Shown here in pieces: positions 16,238-25,553 of a DNA stretch of 64,000 nt. The notes under the pieces were generated by a model. That model saw only the letters and a list, made by a program, of their open reading frames with translations, was not told where the DNA came from and did not search any database. Made by a program: the position numbers and the translations under genes. How positions within the stretch are numbered: the stretch's first letter is position 1; every line of letters begins with the position of its first letter. The DNA lies in contig JAHHHB010000006.1 of assembly GCA_019359545.1 (NCBI GenBank), positions 62,001 to 126,000 of the forward strand. Reading direction: 5' to 3'. Source of the DNA: Desmonostoc geniculatum HA4340-LM1. GTDB taxonomy: Bacteria > Cyanobacteriota > Cyanobacteriia > Cyanobacteriales > Nostocaceae.

Positions 16238-18409
16238 CTAGCGTAGCCCTCTGAGGGTAACAGAGCGTTGCAGTTGAGCTAAAGCACGGTTGTAATCCAA
16301 AATTGCTGTGACTCGATTACCTTCAGCTCTTGTTAAGTCGTTTTCAGAGTTAATTACATCAGTTTGAGTCCCTACACCAGCTTGGAATCGCAAACGCGCT
16401 AAACGTAGAGCTTCTCTTGCTTGTTCTAAGGCGGTATTAGCGGTTTGAACATTCTCCAAATTAGATCGCTGGGTAGAAAAAGCTTGTTCTACTTGAAAGC
16501 GAATTTGGTTACGCTGTTCAGCAAATTGAGTTTCTGCGATCGCAATATTAACTTTCTGCTGAGCTGCCCTTGCTCTTGATGCTCCCCCATCATACAAATT
16601 TAGAGTTGCCCTAACTCCAAATGAATAACCATCTGTAACACTGACGCTATCATCAAACTGATCTAGCAGGTCATAGCTGGCTACAAAACTAACTTGAGGG
16701 CCGAGTTCTGCAAGGGCTTGCCGACGCTGTTGCTCGTTAATATTACGTTGTGCCAACTGTTGTTGGAGTTCCGGGCGGTTTTGAAAAGCTCGCACGATAC
16801 TGTCTTCTAGCGTCAGATCCCAAAGACCAGCTAATTGTACAGGGTCAGCAGCACTGATATTTATCGCCTGTGGCAAACTGATGCGAGTAGCCAACTGACG
16901 ACGGGAAATTGTTTGCTGGGATCTAGCATTAGTTAGATCTTGTTGGGCATTTGCTAAATTCACCTGCGATCGCAGCACATCGAACCGCGTACCAACTCCA
17001 GCTCGCTCTAAAGCTTCTGCATCCCGCAAACTAGCCTCGGAGTTCTGTACAGCCGACTGGGCAATACGTACTTGTTCATCTGCTTGTTGTAAATTGTAGT
17101 AGTCAGTCGTCACATTCAAGCGAATTTCTTCGGACTGAGTTTCTACAGCCAACTCATTGAAACGTACCTGTTCCCTAGCGGCATTTCTACGGGCTTTACC
17201 TAACCCAGAGGTATATAGGTCATAAGACAGCTGTGCTTGCCCAGAAAAAGCTGTGTTAGGTTCATCTGTAGAGCTTAAGCTGTTTGGTCCGCTTAATTCC
17301 TGCTGAAGCTGGTTACTAGAAGATTGACTGCGAGTAAGATCCGCACTAATCCCAAGAGTCGGCAATAAACCAGCTTCCGCCTCTTTCAGGGCATATCGAC
17401 TGCGTTGTAACTCCAATAACGCCACTTGTAAATCGTGATTGTTACGCCGTGCTAATTCTAAAGCCTGTCCCAAAGTAATCGGCTGATTTTCCTGGACTGT
17501 CACTTCCCCCGGTTTAGTAGGAAATTGTAGGGGATTTGCATTGGGAATCAGATTCTCAGGAATTTGCACTCCACCTGAGGGCACCGTGGAAGTTGGTGTC
17601 GAACCTGCTGGTGCAGGAGTTACGCTTCCTGGTAAAATAGGAGTCGGAGTCGAATCTGTGGGAACCGTGATATTACTCTGAGCTAGGCGTTTGTCAACAG
17701 CATTTTGTTGTAGGCAGGTGTTTGAGGTCACCAGCAAAGCAGCCAAAGAGTCAGTTTTAGTTTTTCTCAACTCCTGCTGTGGACACCTCTCGGCTGACAA
17801 CAGTTTTGCTGCGCCTACACCTGTGGGTGAAGTTTGTAAAAATGTCTGCAACTGAGTAACAGTATTTATCTTTTGAACTGCTGGCTGCTGTGAAGCAGAC
17901 AGGGACAAAATTTCTTTTTGGGCAGAAGCTGGTTTAGAAGTGTAGTCAGGAACTACTATCTTCTTTAATTTCTGCCAATAAGGGCTTGAATTACTCTGTT
18001 TTTGGTTGCTTTGAACAGAACGGTTGATATCTGGCTGTTGGGAAGAACCAGAGGTAGGTGTTAAATCAGGAAGTCTACCTTCATCTTTTTGACCTACTTG
18101 TTCTATTGACACATCAGTATTCCCAGCTATGAAAACTGGAATACTGTTATTACTTAAAGGCTTCACATTAAACTTAGTAAAACCAGGAGCAGGTAATAGG
18201 GTTGGAATACTAACATCTGCTGTTTTCGGCAATTGCGTATTCATGATGTCAACACCCAAGGTTTGACTATAGGTAGAAGTCAAAACACTCGGTGAAGACG
18301 CCAGCTGTACCCCACTTACTTTCACATTACCAGCCCACGCAGGCTGAGTTGTTAAGACCGCTGCTGTCACACCAGGCAAGAAGCTATGGAATAATTGCTG
18401 TCCTTTCAC
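16238..18409 (-). CDS. TolC family outer-membrane efflux protein (HgdD-like)
   Basis: An outer-membrane export duct, 723 residues. It starts at GTG 18409 and has a signal peptide ending near AWAG (about residue 27). A long Ser/Pro/Thr-rich region (about 30-300) precedes two outer-membrane efflux repeats (about 310-500 and 520-715, with ITLGQALELARRNN at the start). The Pro-rich part is longer than in proteobacterial TolC, as in the Anabaena HgdD protein, which exports heterocyst glycolipids and is also found next to kaiC. The same role is inferred from homology and synteny as I recall it. A terminator follows. Confidence 0.88.
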   Translation of the reverse strand: MKGQQLFHSFLPGVTAAVLTTQPAWAGNVKVSGVQLASSPSVLTSTYSQTLGVDIMNTQLPKTADVSIPTLLPAPGFTKFNVKPLSNNSIPVFIAGNTDVSIEQVGQKDEGRLPDLTPTSGSSQQPDINRSVQSNQKQSNSSPYWQKLKKIVVPDYTSKPASAQKEILSLSASQQPAVQKINTVTQLQTFLQTSPTGVGAAKLLSAERCPQQELRKTKTDSLAALLVTSNTCLQQNAVDKRLAQSNITVPTDSTPTPILPGSVTPAPAGSTPTSTVPSGGVQIPENLIPNANPLQFPTKPGEVTVQENQPITLGQALELARRNNHDLQVALLELQRSRYALKEAEAGLLPTLGISADLTRSQSSSNQLQQELSGPNSLSSTDEPNTAFSGQAQLSYDLYTSGLGKARRNAAREQVRFNELAVETQSEEIRLNVTTDYYNLQQADEQVRIAQSAVQNSEASLRDAEALERAGVGTRFDVLRSQVNLANAQQDLTNARSQQTISRRQLATRISLPQAINISAADPVQLAGLWDLTLEDSIVRAFQNRPELQQQLAQRNINEQQRRQALAELGPQVSFVASYDLLDQFDDSVSVTDGYSFGVRATLNLYDGGASRARAAQQKVNIAIAETQFAEQRNQIRFQVEQAFSTQRSNLENVQTANTALEQAREALRLARLRFQAGVGTQTDVINSENDLTRAEGNRVTAILDYNRALAQLQRSVTLRGLR

Positions 18410-18513
18410 CGCATCCCCTCACACGAAAATCAATCTAGCGGCAGAAAACCTTTCTTCACCACAGAATATAGCACGATACTAAATTTAGGAAAGAATATAC
18501 TACGATACTAAAT
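18410..18513. repeat. Direct repeat between kaiC and the tolC-type gene
   Basis: Two copies of ACGATACTAAATTTAGGA (about 18472-18489 and 18501-18518) 11 bases apart. The second copy overlaps the last codon of kaiC. Origin by short tandem duplication; no function seen. Confidence 0.6.
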
Positions 18514-20076
18514 TTAGGATTCGGAACTCTGTTTATCTTCAAAACGTCTGACGATGCGAGAAAGTTCCGCCTTTTCATCGATACTAACGCGAGTAGGAGC
18601 ACCGCTAACAATCCGTTCGTAGTTCCGGAATGAATCTTTAATTTCTGGCCCATCGGCAGTGATATTATACTCTCGAATGCCTTTATCGTGCCAAGAACCT
18701 CTCATTTTAAATACGTTAATTGCCCGCGACATTTCTCCACGAATTTCTACGTACTGTAACATCAAAATTGTATCGGTAATCGTGGAAATATGAGAGTCGG
18801 TAATTGAATGCGATCCCATAAATTGGTCGGTTGTGTTAGTAAAGAAACCCGTAATTTCTTCTTGTTTGGCATAACCTGTAACACCAATCACAAACTGCCG
18901 AAATGCATTATTGCTTACTCCCCTAGCTAGTGCTGAGAGTGAGTCAATGGCGATGCGAGCTGGTTTAAAAATCGCAATTTCCGATTTAATAATTTGTAAG
19001 TGGTCTTCTAAGCCAGTAGATTCAGGATAGGTACAAATTATTTTGAGTAAACCCTGATGTTCTAATTCCTCAAAATCAATTCCCCAAGAAGAAGCGTTGC
19101 GAGAGAGTTGGGCGCGTGATTCTTCATAAGCAAATAAGATCGCCTGTTCACCATTGAGACAGCCATCTTGAATAAACTTACTAACTAATAGGGTTTTGCC
19201 AGTACCTGTGGCTCCTGTTGCTAAGATAATTGAATCTTTGAAGAAACCACCACCGCACATTTCATCTAATGTTTTGACACCAGAAGATACTCTGACATTA
19301 GAAGAACGTTGAGTTAAGCGCATTGCCCCCAATGGAAAGATGTTGACTCCTTCATTAGTAATTGTAAAGGGATACTCGCCTTTCATATGAGTTGTGCCGC
19401 GCAATTTGAGAATTTCAATTGTGCGACGGCGGCGTTCTCCTTCTAAAACGTTGCGAACAATTACAACATTATCGGAAACAAATTCTTCGACTCCAAAAGA
19501 GGCAACAGGACCATATTCTTCGCTGCGTTCAGTGGTAATAACAGTGGTGACACTCAGTTGTTTGAGACGTGCTACCAGGCGAAAAATTTCGCGCCGCACT
19601 ACTCCCATTGCTTCATACTGTTGAAATACCGCTGTGATTGAGTCTATGGAAACTCGTTTGGCTTTATATTTACGAATGGCATATTGCAAGCGCTCAATCA
19701 GGGCAGAAAGGTCAAAATTCCCAACGATATCTTGTCCTTCTGGATCGGGAGATGCATCGAGAATAAATAACTTGCCTTCTTCAATTAAGCGTGGCAAATT
19801 CCACCCAAAAATATGAGCGTTTTTAATAATATCACTGGGCGATTCTTCAAAGGTGACAAATACTCCTGATTCGTCAAAGTAAGTAATACCGTTATAAAGA
19901 AATTGAAGAGATAATAAAGTTTTTCCCGTGCCTGAGGTGCCACTAATCAAGGTAGTTCTACTAATGGGTAATCCACCATGACTAATGTCGTCAAACCCCT
20001 CAATCATCGTGCGAATTTTTTCTACACCCCCAATTAACGGCGGTTTTTTTGGTTCTCTTTGCTCGTTTTGACTCAT
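18514..20076 (-). CDS. kaiC: Circadian clock ATPase/kinase KaiC
   Basis: Central clock protein, 520 residues, forming a double-ring hexamer that autophosphorylates under KaiA and resets under KaiB. Tandem RecA-like CI and CII domains each have a Walker A motif: GTSGTGKT (46-53) and GATGTGKT (about 290). Catalytic Glu pairs are in TFEESP and AYEESR. The CII phosphorylation pair lies in ITDSHISTITDT (about residues 430-436, Ser-Thr). The A-loop and tail follow YERIVSGAPTR. The sequence is close to the Synechococcus protein. ATG 20076 follows a 457-base gap from kaiB, which is unusual. Confidence 0.98.
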   Translation of the reverse strand: MSQNEQREPKKPPLIGGVEKIRTMIEGFDDISHGGLPISRTTLISGTSGTGKTLLSLQFLYNGITYFDESGVFVTFEESPSDIIKNAHIFGWNLPRLIEEGKLFILDASPDPEGQDIVGNFDLSALIERLQYAIRKYKAKRVSIDSITAVFQQYEAMGVVRREIFRLVARLKQLSVTTVITTERSEEYGPVASFGVEEFVSDNVVIVRNVLEGERRRRTIEILKLRGTTHMKGEYPFTITNEGVNIFPLGAMRLTQRSSNVRVSSGVKTLDEMCGGGFFKDSIILATGATGTGKTLLVSKFIQDGCLNGEQAILFAYEESRAQLSRNASSWGIDFEELEHQGLLKIICTYPESTGLEDHLQIIKSEIAIFKPARIAIDSLSALARGVSNNAFRQFVIGVTGYAKQEEITGFFTNTTDQFMGSHSITDSHISTITDTILMLQYVEIRGEMSRAINVFKMRGSWHDKGIREYNITADGPEIKDSFRNYERIVSGAPTRVSIDEKAELSRIVRRFEDKQSSES

Positions 20077-20533
20077 TGCTTGATAACAAATGGGTATAAA
20101 ACCCTGTTTTTTATTAGTAACATTATTGGATGAAGAAGAATTCAGAATTCAGAATTCAGAATAACTTTTGTACGACTGTTCGATGGCAAAGCTTAGCTGT
20201 GTCCGCGTACTCCTCCAAAGAAGCAAGCTACGCGTAGCTTGTCGTAGAGAGCATCTGAATTTTTGTTTAAAACCCCACCCTTGGTGGGCAAAACTAGTAT
20301 TAAAAATTTTCCTTCTTAAAACTCTATCCCTGTTTTGAAAAGTTCAGTTCGCCCTTGACGTTGCCCCAAGTATCGCCCGAAAACATCGCTCCAAGGGCAG
20401 TTGTTTTCCGATGTCAGGCCACAGGAACACACTGGCTCGACTTTTTGCTTTATGGGTAGAGTATTCTGAATTCTGGATTCTGAATTCTGTTAGCGCAGCG
20501 GGGCGTAGCCCATTCTGACTCCTGAATTCTGTT
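20077..20533. other. Repeat-filled gap between kaiB and kaiC
   Basis: No gene. It carries AGAATTC repeats (about 20140-20162 and 20457-20490), a palindromic CAAGCTACGCGTAGCTTG (about 20224-20241), and a copy of the dispersed GCAGCGGGGCGTAGCCC word that also occurs near 46080. Such repeats between genes that usually form a tight operon suggest late insertion. Whether kaiC needs its own promoter here is unknown. Confidence 0.7.
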
Positions 20534-20848
20534 TTATTCTGTAAAGTCTTCTTCACTTAATTCCTCATAAAGTAAATCTAATCCAATCAATACTCGTTCT
20601 CTATCTGAAAGATCGCCGATAATTTTGCGAACTGGTGGGGGCAAAATTTTAGACAATGTTGGCGTTGCCAATATTTTATCTTCTTCGGCCAGTTGCGGGC
20701 TTTTCAGGACATCGATCACTTTTAACGCATAAACACCTTCAAACTCCTGCTCTAAAATATTTTTGAGTGTTTTTAATGCCCGTACTGAATTAGGCGTGTT
20801 CCCTGCTACATAAAGCTTGAGAACGTAGGTCTTTCTGGCTTTATTCAT
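20534..20848 (-). CDS. kaiB: Circadian clock protein KaiB
   Basis: Thioredoxin-like, fold-switching clock protein of 104 residues that binds the KaiC CI ring and sequesters KaiA. It shows the conserved start [14 protein letters not shown], then [22 protein letters not shown], and an acidic C-terminal tail ([10 protein letters not shown]) typical of true KaiB as opposed to KaiB-like paralogues. ATG 20848. It follows kaiA after 104 bases on the same strand. Confidence 0.98.
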   Translation of the reverse strand: MNKARKTYVLKLYVAGNTPNSVRALKTLKNILEQEFEGVYALKVIDVLKSPQLAEEDKILATPTLSKILPPPVRKIIGDLSDRERVLIGLDLLYEELSEEDFTE

Positions 20849-20952
20849 AAAGTTACAGGCTAATTATTACAAGAAAAATACAAGATGCGAACGCGCAATG
20901 GGGATAACTAACAGCCGTAGCTTGTGCCGATTTCAACATCGATAAATTTAAT

Positions 20953-21534
20953 TTATTTAGAAATTGAAGATCTATAGACTTCACACAAGTGAGCGAGGAT
21001 ATCTATCAACGTCAGACGGTAATCGAGTAAAGTTTCATCACTCCTTCCTTCTAATTTTAGCTGTTTGGAAAATTCATCAATTACTTCCATGTGAATTTCG
21101 ATAATTTGGGGCACAGGAATATTAGCATAAAATATAGTATTGATAAATTTATCAATTTTTTCTTTAAGGGTTTTATCTGTGGTAAAATAATCTATAAGAA
21201 TATCACTGTAATCTAATTTCAATTGGTTTAATAATTCTTGACGTTCTCCCAGAGTCATCTGCTGGAAATGCTGTTGCCTTTTTTGCGAGTAACTAGCAAA
21301 CACATAAAAATGCTTGTCATTATCTGGTTGACTTGGGTGGCGTTGCAACCAATGTTGTGAAGAGTTAATTATTCCAGAGGTAGTTACAGCAACAGGTAAA
21401 TAGTAAAATTGGCCAATCATGGCGGAAATTAAATTACATATCCACGCAATTACACCATTTTGGTTGGCTAAATCATCTGGATTATTTAAATATTTGTTAA
21501 CATTACGTTGCAAAATCAATATAGGTAATAACAT
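20953..21534 (-). CDS. kaiA: Circadian clock protein KaiA, without recognisable N-terminal receiver-like domain
   Basis: KaiA stimulates KaiC autophosphorylation by binding its A-loop. The C-terminal ~100 residues (from MTLGERQELLNQLKLDYSDI to LAHLCEVYR) are the four-helix KaiC-binding domain, with EIHMEVIDEFSKQLKLEGRSD strongly conserved. The full frame is only 193 residues against about 284 in Synechococcus. The first ~90 residues do not resemble the pseudo-receiver domain. Short KaiA proteins are known in Nostoc relatives. The start is uncertain: ATG 21534 is the longest, and internal ATGs (for example 21423) are alternatives. First gene of the kaiA-kaiB-kaiC series on this strand. Confidence 0.93.
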   Translation of the reverse strand: MLLPILILQRNVNKYLNNPDDLANQNGVIAWICNLISAMIGQFYYLPVAVTTSGIINSSQHWLQRHPSQPDNDKHFYVFASYSQKRQQHFQQMTLGERQELLNQLKLDYSDILIDYFTTDKTLKEKIDKFINTIFYANIPVPQIIEIHMEVIDEFSKQLKLEGRSDETLLDYRLTLIDILAHLCEVYRSSISK

Positions 21535-22192
21535 TTATTGTCTATCTATCTCCTTGATCGACTTGACCAAGAAGCGTGGGCTGATAATGTGGCAAACGCT
21601 TCTAGGGTAATACTGGGTGTGCAGTAAAGTTGTGGTTCCACCCCAAAATAACGCTCTGTGTCAACAGATAGTTTTAGCCACTCAACAACCTGGTGCAGCG
21701 ACTGAGTGGTAGAACTGAGTAGGTTTTAGATGAGGTATGTATCGCCAAAAAAATATTATTTGCATATGCATATCTATGTATACAGATAGATAGACTTTTT
21801 TATTTTGCTCCTTGATAAGATACTTAAACGAACTTAAAGGATTGTCGCATTCTAAATCATTATAATTCCTCAAGGTTCTAAAGCGAATCTTTGGAGCCAT
21901 AATTGTTTTAGTCGTGGCTATCGATGAGGAGTTTAAATACCAGTAAGACACTGGTGAAGGTATTTGCTAGAAACGAGGAGCGGCCAAAAGAAACGTTGCC
22001 TCTCTGTTAAAGGTCGGACACCAGCAGGTGCCCGTGAGTGCAAGTCCCATTGTTTTAATGGCGTTGAATATCGTAACCAAAATTGCTTATATGAGTCTTC
22101 TTAGAGGATATGGCTTCAGGCGCAAAGAACATCGGCAGTTGGCAGATGGGAATGCCGGAGGTTTCCGCAGGAAGAATGACCCCCAAAGCCTT
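21535..22192. other. Divergent intergenic region between kaiA and the sensor kinase
   Basis: About 660 bases with no convincing gene. It should contain the kaiA promoter on the minus strand. From about 21958 to 22190 the GC content rises and short stems appear (CACC-AGCA-GGTG near 22019, CCGGAGGTTTCCG near 22155). The kinase frame stays open back to GTG 22028, but that part looks unlike protein. It may be a structured leader or an eroded insertion. Confidence 0.4.
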
Positions 22193-25100
22193 ATGTCAAT
22201 GCTAGATTACCCGCTTTATGACTTTCAAGCAACCGTACCTAGCTGCCCCCAAACAAGTACTCTGGCGGTGGTGCTGGAGATTTTTGAGAAAGAGCAGTGC
22301 GATCGCTTGGTAGTACTTAATCAACAGCAACAGCCCGTCGGATTGCTGTACTCTGCCCGTTTAATCCAAAAATTATTAGGCCATAGTGACGATAAAAATT
22401 TAAATTTACAGCAATCACTTTCCGTCTGGAATCAAGCTCTAATCGATCCAATACAGACAATACCAGTTTCTGAGCGTGTAGAGCAATTTAGCTGGCGTTT
22501 GTCTGAACAACTTGCCCAAAAACAGCAAAATTTGGATTGGGCGTTGATTGACTCCGACGGTAAATATTTGGGGCTAGTGGATACTTCAAGCCTGTTGCGA
22601 TCGCTCGCTAAGGAGAAAATGGCCGACTCCCTCAATTCTGATGCTGTACAAACTCACTCCCAACCGCAGACGCCAAATCAACCCCAGCCATCGGTACAAA
22701 AGCCATTGGTGAAGTTGCTGGAAAGACTGCCTTGGCCTTTGATGTTGGAAACGGGTAATGGCGAGGTAGTAGCGCAAAACCCAGCTTGGTGGCAACAATT
22801 AGGAGTTTTAAAAGATCCAGAAGGAGTCAGACGACAGGTAGAGGCAATACTTACCCCCTTCCGAGTCAAAAAACCAGAATACCTTAAGCAACGAGGAATC
22901 AAAGTTCATCCCAATGGTGGTGAACAACAACCAAAGCCACGGTTGTTGGTTAAAAGTGAACCCATGACTCAACCTGGCTTGTCTAGTCTCAACGACCTAA
23001 CAGAAGCAGAGACAGCCACAGAAACTACATCCAGTCGCTGCTTTTTGGATGCTCAACTAGGTACTTGTACTTGCGTTGTGGAAGTGCAAAATGGTCAAGA
23101 ACGAATCTGGCAATTTGCCAAAATTCCATTAGATAGTCCAGAGTTGAAAGTCATCGGTGCTGAATCAGAGGTTCCACTCAGCACTGATTTGTGGTTAGTT
23201 TTAGCGACTGATGTCACTGAACAGCAGCAGCTTTGTAAAGAATTAGCAGCCAAGAATGCCGATTTAATTCAACTAAATCGCTTGAAAGATGAGTTTTTAG
23301 CTTGTATTAGTCATGAACTGAAAACTCCCCTCACTGCCGTTTTGGGATTATCACGATTGCTAGTAGATCAGCAGTTGGGAGAACTCAACGAGCGTCAAGC
23401 TCGTTATGCGGGACTGATTCATCAAAGCGGACGCCATCTGATGAGTGTGGTCAATGATATTTTAGATTTGACCAGGATGGAGACAGGACAAATGGATCTG
23501 ACGCTAGCCCCAGTCAAAATTCGGGCTGTGTGCGATCGCGCTTTATCCGAAGTCAAAGCCATTCACACTCAAAGCAGCAAAGTCACAGTCGCGTCCCCGA
23601 CTTCAAATACCCGTTCCTCTGCTCCCCAATTCAGCCTCTGCATTGAACCAGGTCTAGACCAAATTGTTGCAGATGAATTACGCCTGCGCCAGATGCTCAT
23701 ACATCTACTTTCCAACGCCTTCAAATTCACTGAAATATCAGGCGAAATTGGGCTGCGGGTGAGTCGTTGGGAAGGATGGATTGCCTTTACAGTTTGGGAC
23801 ACAGGCATTGGTATTCCTGAACACCAGCAACATTTAATATTTCAAAAATTCCAACAACTAGAAAATCCCCTCACCCGTCAGTTTGAAGGCACTGGTTTGG
23901 GGCTGGTATTAACTCGCGCCCTGGCTCGGCTGCACGGAGGAGATGTCAGCTTTTTATCTCGTGAAGGTAAAGGTAGCCAGTTCACACTGCTGCTACCGCC
24001 CAGTCCTCCAAAAGCAGGTTTTTCAGAGCCAGATATCGAAACCAGAGAAGACAGCCAAAAACTACACCAGCAAATCCGAGAAATTCTCCCAGCAGGTGGT
24101 CAGCATGTCACTAGTTCCATACAGTATCATGCCGCTAGTCCCCAACGGCTGGTCTTAGTAGTCGAAGCAGTAGCCCGATATATTGAAGATCTGACCGAAC
24201 AACTCAAAAGTTTAGGATATCGCGTAGTGATTGCGCGATCGGGGACAGAAGCAGTAGAAAAAGCTCGACGCTTGCAACCAATAGCAATATTTCTCAATCC
24301 CTTGCTACCCTTGCTCTCTGGGTGGGATGTGCTGACTTTACTTAAATCTGACGCCGCAACTCGTCATATATCTGTAATTCTGACAGCAACGGCGGCCGAA
24401 AAAGAGCAAGCATTTGCCAACCGAGCCGATGGTTTCTTAAGCTTGCCAGTAGAACATCAGGTGTTAGCACCACTCCTAGAAAAATTATGTACTGCACAAG
24501 AAGTTTTGCCGCTAGGCTCAGACAATAACGCCAGTCTCCCAATTCAAATGCCACTGCGAATTCTCAGGCTGGTGAATCCTGAGTTTGAATCAGTTAGTCC
24601 CCACTCGTCGTTGCGAGAACATCGGGTGATTGAAGTCGATGACCTAGATCAGGCAGAACTCTTGGCGCGGGTGTGGCAATTTGACGTTATTTTGCTGGAT
24701 GTAGAGACTAGCACCGCCCAAACTTATTTGCAACAACTCATTCAACACCCACGTTTAGCAGCCATACCTTTGGTTACTTGCGATGTTGCAACTACACTAA
24801 AAGCCTCACAAATACCGGGGTTATCTGTATTTCCTTACTTAACACCATTTGGAAAAGACGCCAGCAATCCCACTGAGAAAACAGATGCCTTACTATCAGT
24901 ATTGCAAATTGCTTCTGGTGTTTGCTGCCCTCCCAACATTTTAGTAGTGGATTTGACTATGCTGCGCGATTTACCACAAGTTAGACGCAAGCAAGTCAAA
25001 GGCGATCGCACTGAAAACAATTGTTCAATTAGTAGTGAAACTGCCGAACGGGGGTCTGAGTGGTTCCAAGCTTTAATTCAGTACCTACAAACAGCAGGCT

Positions 25101-25480
25101 TCAAAGCAGCGATGAGTCCCTGTTGGGCAGAAGTGTTACAGCAAATTCGTCATCAAAGCGTTGACTTGTTATTAATTTGCTTAGGAGAATCAGCTATCCA
25201 TAAAGACGTACTCAAAGCCTTGAAAAGCTTGGGAGATTCGCCTTTGAAGTTACCACCAATTTTAGTACTCAACCAGCCATTGAATCGCCCGGAAAGTATT
25301 TCCCAGCCTGGGGTAGCTGACAAGGGAATTCACAAGCCAAGAAAGAATGGGTTGGAATCGGTGGAAACTATTGTAAGTGCCATCGCAACTCAGATATTAC
25401 CGCGATCGATATCAATGGAAGATTTGTTAAACCAGATTAATCAAGCTTTAGCTATCAACAGTCAAAATGATAAATGTTGA
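22193..25480 (+). CDS. Sensor histidine kinase with CBS pair and pseudo-receiver domain
   Basis: A large cytosolic two-component kinase of about 1,095 residues from ATG 22193. A longer start at GTG 22028 is open, but its extra 55 residues are Arg-rich and unlikely. Order: a tandem CBS-like region (about 5-140), a PAS-like stretch (about 180-350), HisKA with ISHELKTPL (His about 373), and HATPase with an N box (LLSNAFKF), DTGIGIP and GTGLGL. A receiver-like domain (about 700-820) then has VVEAV in place of the acidic pocket and LNPLLP where the phospho-Asp should be, so it is a pseudo-receiver. A second weaker receiver-like segment follows. It is transcribed divergently from kaiA; a link to clock input or output is inference. 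Confidence 0.85.
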   Translation: MSMLDYPLYDFQATVPSCPQTSTLAVVLEIFEKEQCDRLVVLNQQQQPVGLLYSARLIQKLLGHSDDKNLNLQQSLSVWNQALIDPIQTIPVSERVEQFSWRLSEQLAQKQQNLDWALIDSDGKYLGLVDTSSLLRSLAKEKMADSLNSDAVQTHSQPQTPNQPQPSVQKPLVKLLERLPWPLMLETGNGEVVAQNPAWWQQLGVLKDPEGVRRQVEAILTPFRVKKPEYLKQRGIKVHPNGGEQQPKPRLLVKSEPMTQPGLSSLNDLTEAETATETTSSRCFLDAQLGTCTCVVEVQNGQERIWQFAKIPLDSPELKVIGAESEVPLSTDLWLVLATDVTEQQQLCKELAAKNADLIQLNRLKDEFLACISHELKTPLTAVLGLSRLLVDQQLGELNERQARYAGLIHQSGRHLMSVVNDILDLTRMETGQMDLTLAPVKIRAVCDRALSEVKAIHTQSSKVTVASPTSNTRSSAPQFSLCIEPGLDQIVADELRLRQMLIHLLSNAFKFTEISGEIGLRVSRWEGWIAFTVWDTGIGIPEHQQHLIFQKFQQLENPLTRQFEGTGLGLVLTRALARLHGGDVSFLSREGKGSQFTLLLPPSPPKAGFSEPDIETREDSQKLHQQIREILPAGGQHVTSSIQYHAASPQRLVLVVEAVARYIEDLTEQLKSLGYRVVIARSGTEAVEKARRLQPIAIFLNPLLPLLSGWDVLTLLKSDAATRHISVILTATAAEKEQAFANRADGFLSLPVEHQVLAPLLEKLCTAQEVLPLGSDNNASLPIQMPLRILRLVNPEFESVSPHSSLREHRVIEVDDLDQAELLARVWQFDVILLDVETSTAQTYLQQLIQHPRLAAIPLVTCDVATTLKASQIPGLSVFPYLTPFGKDASNPTEKTDALLSVLQIASGVCCPPNILVVDLTMLRDLPQVRRKQVKGDRTENNCSISSETAERGSEWFQALIQYLQTAGFKAAMSPCWAEVLQQIRHQSVDLLLICLGESAIHKDVLKALKSLGDSPLKLPPILVLNQPLNRPESISQPGVADKGIHKPRKNGLESVETIVSAIATQILPRSISMEDLLNQINQALAINSQNDKC

Positions 25481-25484
25481 TTGG

Positions 25485-25549
25485 GTCATTAGTCATTGGT
25501 CATTAGTCATTTGCAAAGGATAAATGACTAATGACCAATGACTAATGAC
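25485..25549. terminator. Long inverted repeat between convergent genes
   Basis: GTCATTAGTCATTGGTCATT.. (25485-25512) and its near-perfect complement (25521-25549) form a stem of about 27 bp with a short loop. It is built from the ATTAGTC/ATTGGTC repeat unit. It lies four to five bases from the stops of both convergent genes and probably stabilises or ends both transcripts. Confidence 0.6.
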
Positions 25550-25553
25550 AGTT

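Noticed and set aside
21682-21951. 89-residue minus-strand gene upstream of kaiA
   Set aside because: Composition is random, no known likeness, and it occupies the expected promoter region.
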